A stretch of DNA of 64,000 nt, from NCBI RefSeq assembly GCF_016725325.1, contig NZ_CP068083.1, forward strand, positions 2,542,001-2,606,000. The letters are read 5' to 3'. The notes under the pieces are model-generated. The model had not been told where the DNA came from. It made no database searches and was given only the letters and a program-made list of their open reading frames with translations. Below are positions 24,859 to 34,555 of the stretch, one piece after another. This DNA comes from Sphingobacterium spiritivorum. Its GTDB lineage: Bacteria > Bacteroidota > Bacteroidia > Sphingobacteriales > Sphingobacteriaceae. The position numbers and the translations under genes are program-made. Position 1 is the first letter of the stretch. Each line of letters begins with the position of its first letter.

Positions 24859-24889
24859 AAAGTCCGGTTGTGAAAACACACCGGACTTT
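24859..24889. terminator. Hairpin between DMT transporter and gltD genes
   Basis: AAAGTCCGGT and ACCGGACTTT form a ten-base stem, and TGTG/CACA extend it around an AAAA loop. It lies between convergent genes and can serve both. Confidence 0.75.
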
Positions 24890-24909
24890 ACTGTTATTAG
24901 GGTAGGTGA

Positions 24910-26376
24910 TTATGCGTAATTATAAATTGTCTCTTTGCTTTCAAGATTAGACGAACCCATTAAGAACTCGTCCACTTTCCGGGCACATTCACGTCCTTCA
25001 GAGATTGCCCATACCACCAGAGACTGACCGCGACGCATATCTCCGGCTGAGAAGACCTTATCTACCGATGTTCTGTATTCGCCTTCAGTAGCCTGTACAT
25101 TTCCTCTTCCGTCAAGTGCAACACCTAATTGCTGTAAAAGACCCTCATGTTGCGGATGTAAAAACCCCATAGCCAATGTAACCAGTTCACATGGAATCTC
25201 ACGTTCTGATCCTTCTACCTCGGTAAATTTGACAGGTCTTCCGAAAGTATCGGTTTCCCATTCCAGATCAACGACGATTGCGCCTTTGAGATTTCCGTTG
25301 TCATCACCGACAAATGATTTGGTGCTTATGCTCCAATGGCGTTGACAACCTTCTTCATGTGAAGTCGTTGTCTTTAACAGCATCGGGTAAGTAGGCCACG
25401 GCATACCATTCGTACGTGTATTCGGTGGCTGCGGCATCAGTTCAAATTGGGTAACGGAAACCGCACCATGACGATTTGAAGTACCTACACAGTCGGAACC
25501 AGTATCACCACCACCGATAACTAATACATTTTTACCGGTAGCTGTAATTTCTTCTACTTCTATCGGAGATTGGCCAACACGTTTGTTTTGTTGTTTCAGG
25601 AACTCCATCGCATAGTGCACGCCTTTAAGTTCACGACCTGGAATCTGAAGATTACGGGGAATTGTAGAGCCTCCTGTAAGTACAATAGCATCAAAAGGAG
25701 CCAGCTCCGATACCGGAACATTTTTCCCAACTTCGCTGTTGGTACGGAATACTATGCCCGACTGCTCCATAATCTCAATACGTCTGTCGATAATCGATTT
25801 ATCCAGTTTAAAATCCGGAATACCGTAACGTAACAGTCCGCCGACTTTGTCATCGCGCTCATAAACAACGACATCGTGACCTGCTTTATTCAGTTGTGCT
25901 GCGGCAGCAAGACCTGCAGGACCGGCACCTATAACTGCTACCGTTTTGCCTGTTTTTAAATAGCTTCTGTTCGGTTTTACGAATTTATTTTTGAAGGCAA
26001 TCTCGATAATATGCTTCTCGATCTCTTCAATAGCTACAGGAGGCTTATTGATACCCAGTACACAGGCTGACTCACATGGAGCAGGACATATACGGCCTGT
26101 AAACTCCGGAAAGTTATTGGTTGAGATCAGGATATTGTATGCATCTTCCCATCTTCCGTCATATACAGCGTCATTAAATTCAGGAATCACATTGCCCAGC
26201 GGACATCCCGAGTGACAAAAAGGGATACCGCAGTTCATGCAACGTGCAGCCTGCTCATTAAGTTGTGTATCAGAATAGCTTTTTACAAACTCCTGATAAT
26301 GTTGTTTTCTATTTTCAACTGCTTCCTTTTTAGGAAGTGTTCTATCATATTCTAAAAATCCGGTTGGTTTTCCCAT
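24910..26376 (-). CDS. gltD: Glutamate synthase small subunit
   Basis: FAD-binding subunit that passes electrons from NADPH to the large subunit. 488 residues. The N-terminal iron-sulfur segment CMNCGIPFCHSGCPLGNVIPEF lies at about 42-63, with a second cysteine group CPAPCESACVLG at about 97-108. The first dinucleotide site is VAVIGAGPAGLAAAAQL at about 147-163, the second is NVLVIGGGDTGSDCVGTS at about 284-301, and the FAD-site SAGDMRRGQSLVVWAI is near the C-terminus. It is 12 bases downstream of gltB and clearly in one operon with it. Confidence 0.97.
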   Translation of the reverse strand: MGKPTGFLEYDRTLPKKEAVENRKQHYQEFVKSYSDTQLNEQAARCMNCGIPFCHSGCPLGNVIPEFNDAVYDGRWEDAYNILISTNNFPEFTGRICPAPCESACVLGINKPPVAIEEIEKHIIEIAFKNKFVKPNRSYLKTGKTVAVIGAGPAGLAAAAQLNKAGHDVVVYERDDKVGGLLRYGIPDFKLDKSIIDRRIEIMEQSGIVFRTNSEVGKNVPVSELAPFDAIVLTGGSTIPRNLQIPGRELKGVHYAMEFLKQQNKRVGQSPIEVEEITATGKNVLVIGGGDTGSDCVGTSNRHGAVSVTQFELMPQPPNTRTNGMPWPTYPMLLKTTTSHEEGCQRHWSISTKSFVGDDNGNLKGAIVVDLEWETDTFGRPVKFTEVEGSEREIPCELVTLAMGFLHPQHEGLLQQLGVALDGRGNVQATEGEYRTSVDKVFSAGDMRRGQSLVVWAISEGRECARKVDEFLMGSSNLESKETIYNYA

Positions 26377-26388
26377 GACAATTGCCCC

Positions 26389-29300
26389 TTATTTAGCTTC
26401 TACCAATTTTTTAAGTAATACATTTTTATATTCACGAGGGAATACTTTGATAAATCTTGATTTCTCAGCTGCCCAGTGTTGAAGGATGTAATTTGCTCTT
26501 TCACTTTTGGTCAGGTGGATATGGCGCTTCAATAGGGCAATGATTGTTGTTTCGTCTTCTGTATCTAACGGATCCAGATCTACCATCTCCATATTACAGT
26601 TTTCTCTGAATGTACCGTTGATATCGTATATCCAGGCAATACCTCCACTCATACCGGCAGCAAAATTACGTCCTGTAGGACCCAGGATCAGTGCACGACC
26701 ACCAGTCATATATTCACAGCCATGGTCTCCGATACCTTCGACTACTGCTGTTGCGCCTGAATTGCGTACTGCAAATCGCTCACCTGCCATACCGTTGATA
26801 AAGAGATGCCCGGAGGTAGCCCCGTATAAAGCAACATTACCGATGATGATATTTTCATGCGCGACCAATGGACTGTCTTTTGTCGGATAAATAGCCAATT
26901 GAGCTCCGCAAAGTCCTTTTCCTACATAATCATTTGCTTCACCTTCCAGTTCAAAAGAAATCCCTTTGGTATTAAATGCACCGAAAGACTGCCCTGCAGA
27001 ACCTTCAAATTTGTAATTGATCGTATTATCCGGGAACCCTTCTGCACCAAATAACTTAGATATTTCATTGGAAAGCAGGGTACCCACTGTACGGTCTGTG
27101 TTTTTTACAGGGAATGTACCGAATACAGGTGTTTTGCTTTCGAAAGCCGCTTTCGCTTGTTTCAGTAAGCCCCAATCCAGTATCATACCCATGCCGTGAT
27201 CCTGCTCTTCCGTATTATGAAGTGATTCACCTGCAGAATTTCTGGCTACATACAGGATACTTGAAAAATCAATTTTCTTAGCTTTCCAATGTTGGATATT
27301 TTCACGTTTTTTAAGGAACTGCGCACGGCCAACCATTTCATTGATGGTACGGAAACCAAGTTCTGCCATTGTTTCACGAATCTCTTCAGCCAGGAAGCGG
27401 AAAAGATTGACAATATCTTCCGGTTTACCGGAGAACAATTTTTGTAATTCGGGATCCTGAGTAGCTACGCCCACAGGACAAGTATTCAGATGACATTTAC
27501 GCATCATGATACAGCCTCCTGCGATAAGGGCTGCGGTAGCTACACCCCATTCCTCAGCACCCAATAATGTTGCAATTACAATGTCACGTCCGGTTTTCAT
27601 CTGTCCGTCAGCTTGTAATACTACACGGCTGCGTAGTTTATTTTGTACCAGTGTCTGATGTGCTTCAGCAAGACCAAGTTCCCATGGCAATCCGGCATGT
27701 TTGACCGAACTGATAGGAGAGGCTCCTGTACCGCCGTCATATCCGGCAATAAGGATAACATCAGCATGAGCCTTTGCTACACCGGCAGCGATCGTACCTA
27801 CACCGGCTTTAGATACCAGTTTTACGTTGATACGAGCTTTACGGTTTGCATTTTTAAGGTCAAAGATCAGCTGAGCCAAATCCTCGATAGAATAAATATC
27901 GTGATGCGGAGGAGGAGAGATCAGTCCTACACCCGGAGTAGAGTGACGCAATCTCGCAATGAAATCGTTCACCTTATGACCTGGCAGCTGCCCGCCTTCA
28001 CCCGGTTTTGCACCTTGAGCCATCTTGATCTGTATCTCATCTGCTTCTGTCAGATAGTGTGAAGTCACACCAAAACGTGCTGAAGCAACTTGTTTGATAG
28101 CCGATCGCATAGAATCTCCGTTTGCCAGCGGTATAAAGCGTGACGCATCTTCTCCACCTTCACCGGTATTGCTTTTGGCTCCGATACGGTTCATAGCAAT
28201 AGCCAGTGTACTGTGTGCCTCGGTCGAAATAGATCCCAGTGACATAGCTCCAGTAGCAAATCGCTTCATAATATCATTTGCAGATTCTACTTCATCAATA
28301 GATACTGCCGTACGGTGTTTTGCAAAATCCAGCAATCCGCGAAGCGTATACATCTTCTCTTTTTGATTGTTGATCAGACCTGCGTATTTTTTATATGATT
28401 CGTAATCGTTATTGCGGCATGCCTGCTGTAATAAGTGTACGGTCTGCGGATTCCAGAGATGACCTTCTCCTCTTCTTTTCCATTGGTAGACACCACCTTC
28501 CGGAAGGAGATTCTTTTCGACTCTTGAGTTTCCGAACGCAGTCCAGTGTTTGATCAAAACTTCTGTTGCAATATCATCTAATGAAAGACCTCCGATGCGG
28601 GATACAGATCCGCAGAAGTATTGGTCTACTACTGTTTTGTCAATCCCCAGGACCTCAAAGATCTGAGCACCATGGTAAGATTGAAGAGTTGATATACCCA
28701 TTTTGGAGAATATCTTTAATAAACCTGCACAGATAGCTTTTACGTAGTTTTTCTTTAAGGTATCCCATGTCAGATCGGTATCCAGATGTCCCTGTTCTTT
28801 CATGGTACGGATACTTGCCAGTGCCATATACGGGTTGATTGCGGTCGCTCCGAATGCCAGCAGACAAGCAAAGTGATGCACTTCCCAGACATCTCCTGCT
28901 TCAACTACCAAACCTACAGCACCGCGATTACCGGTTTTGATCAGATGGTGATGTACCGCAGAAACTGCGAGGATGGACGGAATAGGAGCATGTTGTGAAT
29001 CAATGGCTCTGTCCGAAAGGATTAATACTTCAAATCCGTCACGTACAGCATCATCTGCATAACGACAAAGTCTTTCAAGGCCATCTTCCAGTGAACCTGA
29101 TTTTCCGTCAGCTTTGAAATAGAGTTGTAAAGTTTTCGCCTGAAATACACCTGTATCGATAGAACGAAGTTTTTCCAGCTCACTTGAAGTCAGGATAGGG
29201 TGTTGTAGTGTCACACAGTGACAGAATTTTTTATCTTCAATCAGAATATTACCGGCATTACCGATAAATGTCGCCAGACTCATGACCAGTCTTTCGCGAA

Positions 29301-30906
29301 TAGGATCTATAGGCGGATTGGTAACCTGAGCGAAGAACTGTTTGAAATAGCTGGAAAGATGTTGAGGCTGATCAGACAGAACTGCTAAAGGAACGTCAGT
29401 TCCCATTGATCCGATAGGCTCATATCCGGTAAGCGCCATCGGAGCCAGTATTGTTTCCAGATCCTCACGCGAATAACCGAACCCTTGCTGATATTTGAAA
29501 ACAGATTCTTTAGATAAGTAGGTGTAGGTGACACGTGGGTCAGCCAGTTCTTCCAGACGGATTTTGTAATTATTTAACCATTCGCCATAAGGTTGCTGAC
29601 GGATAAGTTCACCTTTTACCTCTTCATCTGTGCGGATGCGTCCTGCTTCCATATCGACTACAAAAATCTTTCCGGGCTGTTGACGGCCTTTTTGGATAAT
29701 TAAGCTTTCAGGAACAGGTAGGGCTCCGGCTTCTGATGCAACTACAACGCGGTCATCTGAAGTAATCGCATAACGTAAGGGTCTTAATCCATTACGATCT
29801 AATGTCGCTCCGATAGTTTTGCCATCTGTAAAACACAGTGCTGCTGGTCCGTCCCATGGTTCCATAAGTGTCGCATGATATTCATAGAATGCTTTTTTCA
29901 AGGGATCCATCTGCGTGTTACCATCCCAGGCTTCAGGCACCAGCATAAGCATAACATGAGGCAGACTTCTGCCGCTGTGTAATAACAGTTCAACTACATT
30001 GTCCAGACAGGCGGAATCAGACTGGCCTTTATCTACGACAGGTAATAGAATCTGCATTTCTTCATCTGTAAAATAAGGGGATGAAAGAGAGCGGACACCG
30101 GCATAGAACCAGTTTAAGTTGCCGGTAAGTGTATTGATCTCCCCGTTATGGGCAATATGTCTGAAAGGCTGTGCTAATGACCAGGAAGGAAATGTATTAG
30201 TGGAGAACCGGGAGTGTACCAGACCAAAAGCAGATACAACACGAGGATCCCGCAAATCTTTGAAATAAGTTCCTACCTGATAAGTCGTAAGCTGGCCTTT
30301 ATAAATGATAGTCTTACAAGATAGAGAGGCAATATAAATAGGGAGAGGGTATTCTTGGTGTTTTTTGATTTTCTGAATGATGAGACGTCTCAGAACAAAG
30401 AGTTTGCGTTCGAATTCTTCTGTGTTAAACACTCCTTCTGGTCGTGCTACGAAGAATTGGACAATCTCCGGTTCGGCACTCAGCGCAGTCGGACCTATAC
30501 CTTCCCGGTTTACAGGCACCGTACGAAACCCAAGGAAGCGCATATTGCGTTCTTCGCAGGCTTCAACGACTGTACTTCTGCAAAGTGTATTCATTTCCGC
30601 TTCTTTTGGCAGAAATAACATTCCTGTTCCGTAATAACCGGGCTCTTCGAGTTGAATGCCTAGTGAAATACATTCTTCCCACAGGAACTCATGAGGCAGC
30701 TGGATCATAATCCCGGCACCGTCACCACTTTCAGGATCACAACCGCAGGCACCGCGGTGTTCCATATTTTCTAACATGGTCAAGGCATCCTTAACCTGGT
30801 TGTGGGACTTGCGGCCTTTAATATGTGCTACAAAGCCTACACCACATGCGTCATGTTCAAAATCAGGGTCGTAAAGTCCTTTTTTCTCTATTCTTTCGTT
30901 TGTCAT
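26389..30906 (-). CDS. gltB: Glutamate synthase large subunit
   Basis: Makes two glutamates from glutamine and 2-oxoglutarate. 1505 residues, normal length. The class II amidotransferase domain starts after a propeptide of about 20 residues at HDACGVGF, where the cysteine would be the mature N-terminus. The central domain follows, then the FMN-binding synthase domain (GEGGEDASRFIPLANGDSM, KVNDFIARLRHSTPGVGLIS, LIAGYDGGTGASP). The 3Fe-4S cysteines are in CIMMRKCHLNTCPVGVATQ, and the C-terminal GXGXG beta-helix holds GGRALILGPTGRNFAAGMSGG. A possible -7 box (TATTTTTG, 30922 down to 30915) lies very near the start. Confidence 0.98.
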   Translation of the reverse strand: MTNERIEKKGLYDPDFEHDACGVGFVAHIKGRKSHNQVKDALTMLENMEHRGACGCDPESGDGAGIMIQLPHEFLWEECISLGIQLEEPGYYGTGMLFLPKEAEMNTLCRSTVVEACEERNMRFLGFRTVPVNREGIGPTALSAEPEIVQFFVARPEGVFNTEEFERKLFVLRRLIIQKIKKHQEYPLPIYIASLSCKTIIYKGQLTTYQVGTYFKDLRDPRVVSAFGLVHSRFSTNTFPSWSLAQPFRHIAHNGEINTLTGNLNWFYAGVRSLSSPYFTDEEMQILLPVVDKGQSDSACLDNVVELLLHSGRSLPHVMLMLVPEAWDGNTQMDPLKKAFYEYHATLMEPWDGPAALCFTDGKTIGATLDRNGLRPLRYAITSDDRVVVASEAGALPVPESLIIQKGRQQPGKIFVVDMEAGRIRTDEEVKGELIRQQPYGEWLNNYKIRLEELADPRVTYTYLSKESVFKYQQGFGYSREDLETILAPMALTGYEPIGSMGTDVPLAVLSDQPQHLSSYFKQFFAQVTNPPIDPIRERLVMSLATFIGNAGNILIEDKKFCHCVTLQHPILTSSELEKLRSIDTGVFQAKTLQLYFKADGKSGSLEDGLERLCRYADDAVRDGFEVLILSDRAIDSQHAPIPSILAVSAVHHHLIKTGNRGAVGLVVEAGDVWEVHHFACLLAFGATAINPYMALASIRTMKEQGHLDTDLTWDTLKKNYVKAICAGLLKIFSKMGISTLQSYHGAQIFEVLGIDKTVVDQYFCGSVSRIGGLSLDDIATEVLIKHWTAFGNSRVEKNLLPEGGVYQWKRRGEGHLWNPQTVHLLQQACRNNDYESYKKYAGLINNQKEKMYTLRGLLDFAKHRTAVSIDEVESANDIMKRFATGAMSLGSISTEAHSTLAIAMNRIGAKSNTGEGGEDASRFIPLANGDSMRSAIKQVASARFGVTSHYLTEADEIQIKMAQGAKPGEGGQLPGHKVNDFIARLRHSTPGVGLISPPPHHDIYSIEDLAQLIFDLKNANRKARINVKLVSKAGVGTIAAGVAKAHADVILIAGYDGGTGASPISSVKHAGLPWELGLAEAHQTLVQNKLRSRVVLQADGQMKTGRDIVIATLLGAEEWGVATAALIAGGCIMMRKCHLNTCPVGVATQDPELQKLFSGKPEDIVNLFRFLAEEIRETMAELGFRTINEMVGRAQFLKKRENIQHWKAKKIDFSSILYVARNSAGESLHNTEEQDHGMGMILDWGLLKQAKAAFESKTPVFGTFPVKNTDRTVGTLLSNEISKLFGAEGFPDNTINYKFEGSAGQSFGAFNTKGISFELEGEANDYVGKGLCGAQLAIYPTKDSPLVAHENIIIGNVALYGATSGHLFINGMAGERFAVRNSGATAVVEGIGDHGCEYMTGGRALILGPTGRNFAAGMSGGIAWIYDINGTFRENCNMEMVDLDPLDTEDETTIIALLKRHIHLTKSERANYILQHWAAEKSRFIKVFPREYKNVLLKKLVEAK

Positions 30907-31078
30907 CTTCTCCTCAAAAATATAATCAGTTTGCTAATATAGGAATAAAAGTCTTATATTTTTATATTATTCACAAATAAAACTAATTTATATTGATTCT
31001 TTGTTAATTAAACATGATTAATGCAATAGATTTTGTATTTTATTAGCTTAGAGCTTCTGTTATTGGAATAACATTCTG

Positions 31079-31086
31079 TACTTTTG
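31079..31086 (+). promoter_or_regulatory. -7 box upstream of the dipeptide epimerase gene
   Basis: TACTTTTG fits TAnnTTTG, 19 bases before the ATG at 31106. Confidence 0.4.
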
Positions 31087-31105
31087 GGATGTAAACAAAT
31101 AAATT

Positions 31106-32203
31106 ATGGTTATTACGACTATTGAGATCTACAGACTAAGTATTCCGATGGAGCCGTTTGTCATTGCGACAGGAACGATGGACTATGCTCAGAATACTTT
31201 TATCAGGGTAAATACAGACGAAGGAATATATGGAGTAGGAGAGTGTTCTGCATTTCCGATGATTGTAGGAGAGACTCAGGATACCTGTCTGGTGCTTGCC
31301 CGTGATTTTGCAAAATTATGGAAAGGAAAGGATCCGCTGGCTATACAGGACCGTCTTGCCGAACTGGATCTTTATATTGCCGGAAACAAAACAATAAAAA
31401 GCGCTTTTGACAGTGCATTATTTGATCTTGCGTCCAAACATGCCGGATTGCCGTTGTATCAGTTTTTAAAAGGGGAGCGCCGGGATATTACTACGGATAT
31501 GACACTGGGTATAGCATCTCCTGAAGAAATGGCTGAAAAGGCCAGAAATCTTCAGCGTGAAGGTGCTGTTGTATTGAAGGTGAAACTGGGGAAAGATCCT
31601 CAGACAGATATTGAACGGATCAGGGCCATCCGCAAAGCTGTTGGTTTTGATATGCCGGTTCGAATTGATGCAAATCAGGGTTGGTCATATGAACAAGCCG
31701 TACAGGCTTTGCAGGGACTGGAACCTTTTAAAATACAATACTGTGAGCAGCCTATGCGGACATGGAATGACCATTTGCTTCCTCAGTTGCGTACAGAAAC
31801 AATAGTCCCGATTATGGCTGACGAATCTGTGTATTCACATTATGATGCAGAGCGGCTGTGCCGGGAGGATGCCTGTGATTATATCAATATTAAATTTTCA
31901 AAATCAGGAGGTATTGCAGAGGCTTTACGAATAGATGCCGTTGCAGCAGAGTTTGGTATTCCATGTATGATTGGAGGTATGCTGGAAAGCCGTCTGGCTT
32001 TAGCTGCGAAAGTACATTTTGCTTATGCGGCAAAAATGGTCAGATTCTATGATCTGGATACATGTATGGTCGGACATCTGGAAGATCCTGTCATCGGAGG
32101 AGTACAATATGACGGATACCGGATCTCGGTAAGTGATACCCCTGGTATAGGAGCAGATATTGATGCGGAATATTTAAAGAAATGTGAAAGTTGGGTGATC
32201 TGA
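31106..32203 (+). CDS. Dipeptide epimerase (enolase superfamily)
   Basis: 365 residues of the mandelate racemase/muconate lactonising enzyme fold. The KxK base motif is VLKVKLGK at about 156-163. The metal ligands are in RIDANQGW at about 192-199, CEQPMR (about 218) and MADESVY (about 243). The opposite base is in NIKFSKSGGIAEA (about 267), and GGMLESRLALAAK with FYDLDT closes the barrel. This set is characteristic of dipeptide epimerases such as L-Ala-D/L-Glu epimerase, which act in murein peptide recycling. The exact dipeptide is not certain. No recycling partner lies next to it. Confidence 0.88.
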   Translation: MVITTIEIYRLSIPMEPFVIATGTMDYAQNTFIRVNTDEGIYGVGECSAFPMIVGETQDTCLVLARDFAKLWKGKDPLAIQDRLAELDLYIAGNKTIKSAFDSALFDLASKHAGLPLYQFLKGERRDITTDMTLGIASPEEMAEKARNLQREGAVVLKVKLGKDPQTDIERIRAIRKAVGFDMPVRIDANQGWSYEQAVQALQGLEPFKIQYCEQPMRTWNDHLLPQLRTETIVPIMADESVYSHYDAERLCREDACDYINIKFSKSGGIAEALRIDAVAAEFGIPCMIGGMLESRLALAAKVHFAYAAKMVRFYDLDTCMVGHLEDPVIGGVQYDGYRISVSDTPGIGADIDAEYLKKCESWVI

Positions 32204-32278
32204 TCATCCGGCTTTTGATAGTATCTTTTTACGGATAGAGAAAGTCATAAATCTTTACCCTACCTCAATCCAAATTAT

Positions 32279-32286
32279 TACCTTTG
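32279..32286 (+). promoter_or_regulatory. -7 box upstream of the deoxyhypusine synthase-like gene
   Basis: TACCTTTG fits TAnnTTTG, 34 bases before the ATG at 32321. A TTTA lies about 21 bases upstream of it. Confidence 0.45.
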
Positions 32287-32320
32287 TTGTTGCTTAATTT
32301 TTATATAATTAATAATTATC

Positions 32321-33301
32321 ATGAGTACACAAAAAGGTCCTATTTCTCAGTTTCTTGAGAAAAATTACCTTCACTTCAATGCAGCAGCATTGGTGGATGC
32401 AGCGAAAGGTTATGAAGCGCATCTGAACGAAGGTGGTAAAATGTTAATTTCTTTAGGTGGTGCGATGAGTACTGCTGAATTGGGAATTTCTTTAGCTGAG
32501 ATGATCCGTCAGGATAAAGTTGCAATTATTTCCTGTACCGGAGCCAATCTGGAAGAGGATGTGATGAACTTGGTTGCGCACTCACATTACAAAAGAGTTC
32601 CGAACTATCGCGATCTGACTCCTGAGCAGGAGAGAGAGTTATTAGATAATCACTATAACCGTGTCACTGATACCTGTATTCCTGAAGAAGAGGCTTTCCG
32701 TCGTTTGCAGAAGCACCTTGAGGACGTATGGCATGCAGCTGAAGCCAAAGGTGAGCGTTACCTTCCGCATGAGTTCTTATATCAGGTCGTAAATTCAGGT
32801 GTATTGGAACAATACTACGAGATTGATCCTAAAAATTCATGGATTGTAGCTGCCGCTGAAAAGAATCTGCCTATTATATGTCCGGGATGGGAAGATTCCA
32901 CAACAGGAAATATCTTCGCTGCGAATGTAATCAAAGGAAATCTGAAAGCCAGCACTGTAAAGTCCGGTATTGAATATATGATCTACCTGACAGAATGGTA
33001 CCGTGAAAACTCCAGCGGAAAAGGGGTAGGTTTTTTCCAGATTGCAGGTGGTATTTCCGGTGATTTCCCTATCTGTGTAGTGCCGATGATGTATCAGGAT
33101 CTGGAGTGGGAAGATGTTCCTTTCTGGTCTTACTTCTGCCAGATTTCGGATTCAACAACTTCTTACGGTTCATATTCAGGAGCTGTTCCTAATGAAAAAA
33201 TCACTTGGGGCAAATTGGATATCGATACACCTAAGTTTGTTATTGAATCTGATGCGACTATTGTGGCGCCTTTGGTATTTGCTTACGTACTGGGTCAATA
33301 G
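32321..33301 (+). CDS. Deoxyhypusine synthase-like protein
   Basis: 326 residues of the deoxyhypusine synthase family. It shows NAD-site segments GGKMLISLGGAMSTAELG at about 37-54, VAIISCTGANLEED at about 66-79 and CPGWEDSTTGNIFAANV. The catalytic lysine region is GAVPNEKITWGKLDID at about 286-301, where the WGK lysine matches the enzyme-intermediate lysine of the eukaryotic enzyme. Bacteria have no eIF5A, so the substrate must differ. A homospermidine-synthase-like aminobutyl transfer from spermidine is the usual suggestion for bacterial members. The reaction here is inference. Confidence 0.88.
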   Translation: MSTQKGPISQFLEKNYLHFNAAALVDAAKGYEAHLNEGGKMLISLGGAMSTAELGISLAEMIRQDKVAIISCTGANLEEDVMNLVAHSHYKRVPNYRDLTPEQERELLDNHYNRVTDTCIPEEEAFRRLQKHLEDVWHAAEAKGERYLPHEFLYQVVNSGVLEQYYEIDPKNSWIVAAAEKNLPIICPGWEDSTTGNIFAANVIKGNLKASTVKSGIEYMIYLTEWYRENSSGKGVGFFQIAGGISGDFPICVVPMMYQDLEWEDVPFWSYFCQISDSTTSYGSYSGAVPNEKITWGKLDIDTPKFVIESDATIVAPLVFAYVLGQ

Positions 33302-33325
33302 AATTAACTTTAGTATACGCTATAC

Positions 33326-33880
33326 ATGAAGAATTTGCTCACCGATAACCCTGCTGCTATCAAAGCACTCATGTCAGAGACATTGTTTTCTGCCGGGCAG
33401 TCCTTTGCACATAGACAGGAGGATGAATTTGTGGAAGCAACATCTATACAAACTCCTCTGTCTGCAGAAGTGAAAACGGATGCGACGGAGGAGTTTATTT
33501 ATCAGGGAAATAAAGATAGAGGGATTGTCTTTATTTTACGTTATCAGGAATATCCGTATTTTTCAGCAGGTGCTCAGGAAGCATTTGTGAAAACAATTGG
33601 TGCTCTTCAGCTTGCTCCCTCCGATGTGGCTGTTGTCAATCTGGCTAATCCGCATAATCCGAATGATTTCAAACGCATTATGCAGTTTTTTACGCCAACA
33701 AAAATCATTCTGCTGGGCGTCGAACCGACATCTCTTGTCTTGCCGCATATCCCTCATAACTCTTACATGAAAGGTCGTGTAGCCACGGTATTTAATACCT
33801 ATAGTTTTGAGGAAATGTTTGTGGATATAGAGAAGAAAAAGGCATTCTGGATAGAATTCAAAACTTTTATAGCTTCTTAA
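33326..33880 (+). CDS. Conserved hypothetical protein
   Basis: 184 residues, soluble, not recognised with confidence. The C-terminal two thirds look like an alpha/beta fold (DVAVVNLANPHNPNDFKRIM, KIILLGVEPTSLVLPHIPHN, NTYSFEEMFVDIEKKKAFW). The last motif, a short aromatic-acidic helix ending in KKKAFW, is conserved in similar proteins I recall from Sphingobacteriales. It follows the deoxyhypusine synthase-like gene by 24 bases and precedes rdgB, which has its own promoter box, so it is probably cotranscribed with the former. Confidence 0.7.
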   Translation: MKNLLTDNPAAIKALMSETLFSAGQSFAHRQEDEFVEATSIQTPLSAEVKTDATEEFIYQGNKDRGIVFILRYQEYPYFSAGAQEAFVKTIGALQLAPSDVAVVNLANPHNPNDFKRIMQFFTPTKIILLGVEPTSLVLPHIPHNSYMKGRVATVFNTYSFEEMFVDIEKKKAFWIEFKTFIAS

Positions 33881-33910
33881 GCTCTTTACATCATCTGATC
33901 TTTTTATAAA

Positions 33911-33918
33911 TACCTTTG
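33911..33918 (+). promoter_or_regulatory. -7 box upstream of rdgB
   Basis: TACCTTTG fits TAnnTTTG, about 60 bases before the rdgB ATG at 33980. Confidence 0.4.
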
Positions 33919-33979
33919 CCAACTAAAGTTTTTTGGCAAACAGGGGCTTTTCTGAAATTTTATTTTTTAATTTGTAGAT

Positions 33980-34555
33980 ATGATCGAATTAATTTTTGCA
34001 ACAAATAATGCGCATAAACTGGATGAAGTACGTGCTATAGTAGGGGATGCTTTTATGATCAAAAGTCTGGATGATATCAATTGTCAGGATGATATTCCCG
34101 AAACCGGAGATACCTTTGAAGAAAATGCAAAACAGAAAACAGATTATCTTGTAAATAAATATGGTTTATATTGTTTTGGAGATGATTCAGGATTAGAAAT
34201 CGAAGCAATCAATAATGAACCTGGGGTATACTCAGCCCGTTATTCAGGATCTAGAGATATGGAACGTAATATCGATCTGGTTCTTGAAAAATTAGGAGGT
34301 AGTGAAAATCGTAAAGCCAGATTTCGAACAGTTATATCCTTATTTCTGAATGAACAGCAGTACTTCTTTGAAGGTACTATTGCTGGGACAATTATTTCTG
34401 AAAGGAGAGGGACGGAAGGATTCGGGTATGATCCGATTTTTATTCCGGATGGATATGAAAAGACATTTGCTGAAATGACTGCAGACGAAAAGAATGGAAT
34501 CAGCCATCGTTCTATTGCAGTCAAGGCATTAACAGGCTTTTTGAAATCATTATGA
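33980..34555 (+). CDS. rdgB: Non-canonical purine NTP pyrophosphatase (RdgB/HAM1)
   Basis: Hydrolyses ITP, dITP and XTP to the monophosphates and keeps deaminated purines out of nucleic acids. 191 residues. It shows ATNNAHKLDEV at about 6-16, the catalytic TFEENAKQKTDYLVN at about 47-61, GDDSGLEIEAINNEPGVYSARYSG at about 69-92, and EGFGYDPIFIPDG with ISHRSIAVKAL near the C-terminus. Length is normal. Its last codon overlaps the ATG of the next gene by four bases, so the two are coupled. Confidence 0.96.
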   Translation: MIELIFATNNAHKLDEVRAIVGDAFMIKSLDDINCQDDIPETGDTFEENAKQKTDYLVNKYGLYCFGDDSGLEIEAINNEPGVYSARYSGSRDMERNIDLVLEKLGGSENRKARFRTVISLFLNEQQYFFEGTIAGTIISERRGTEGFGYDPIFIPDGYEKTFAEMTADEKNGISHRSIAVKALTGFLKSL

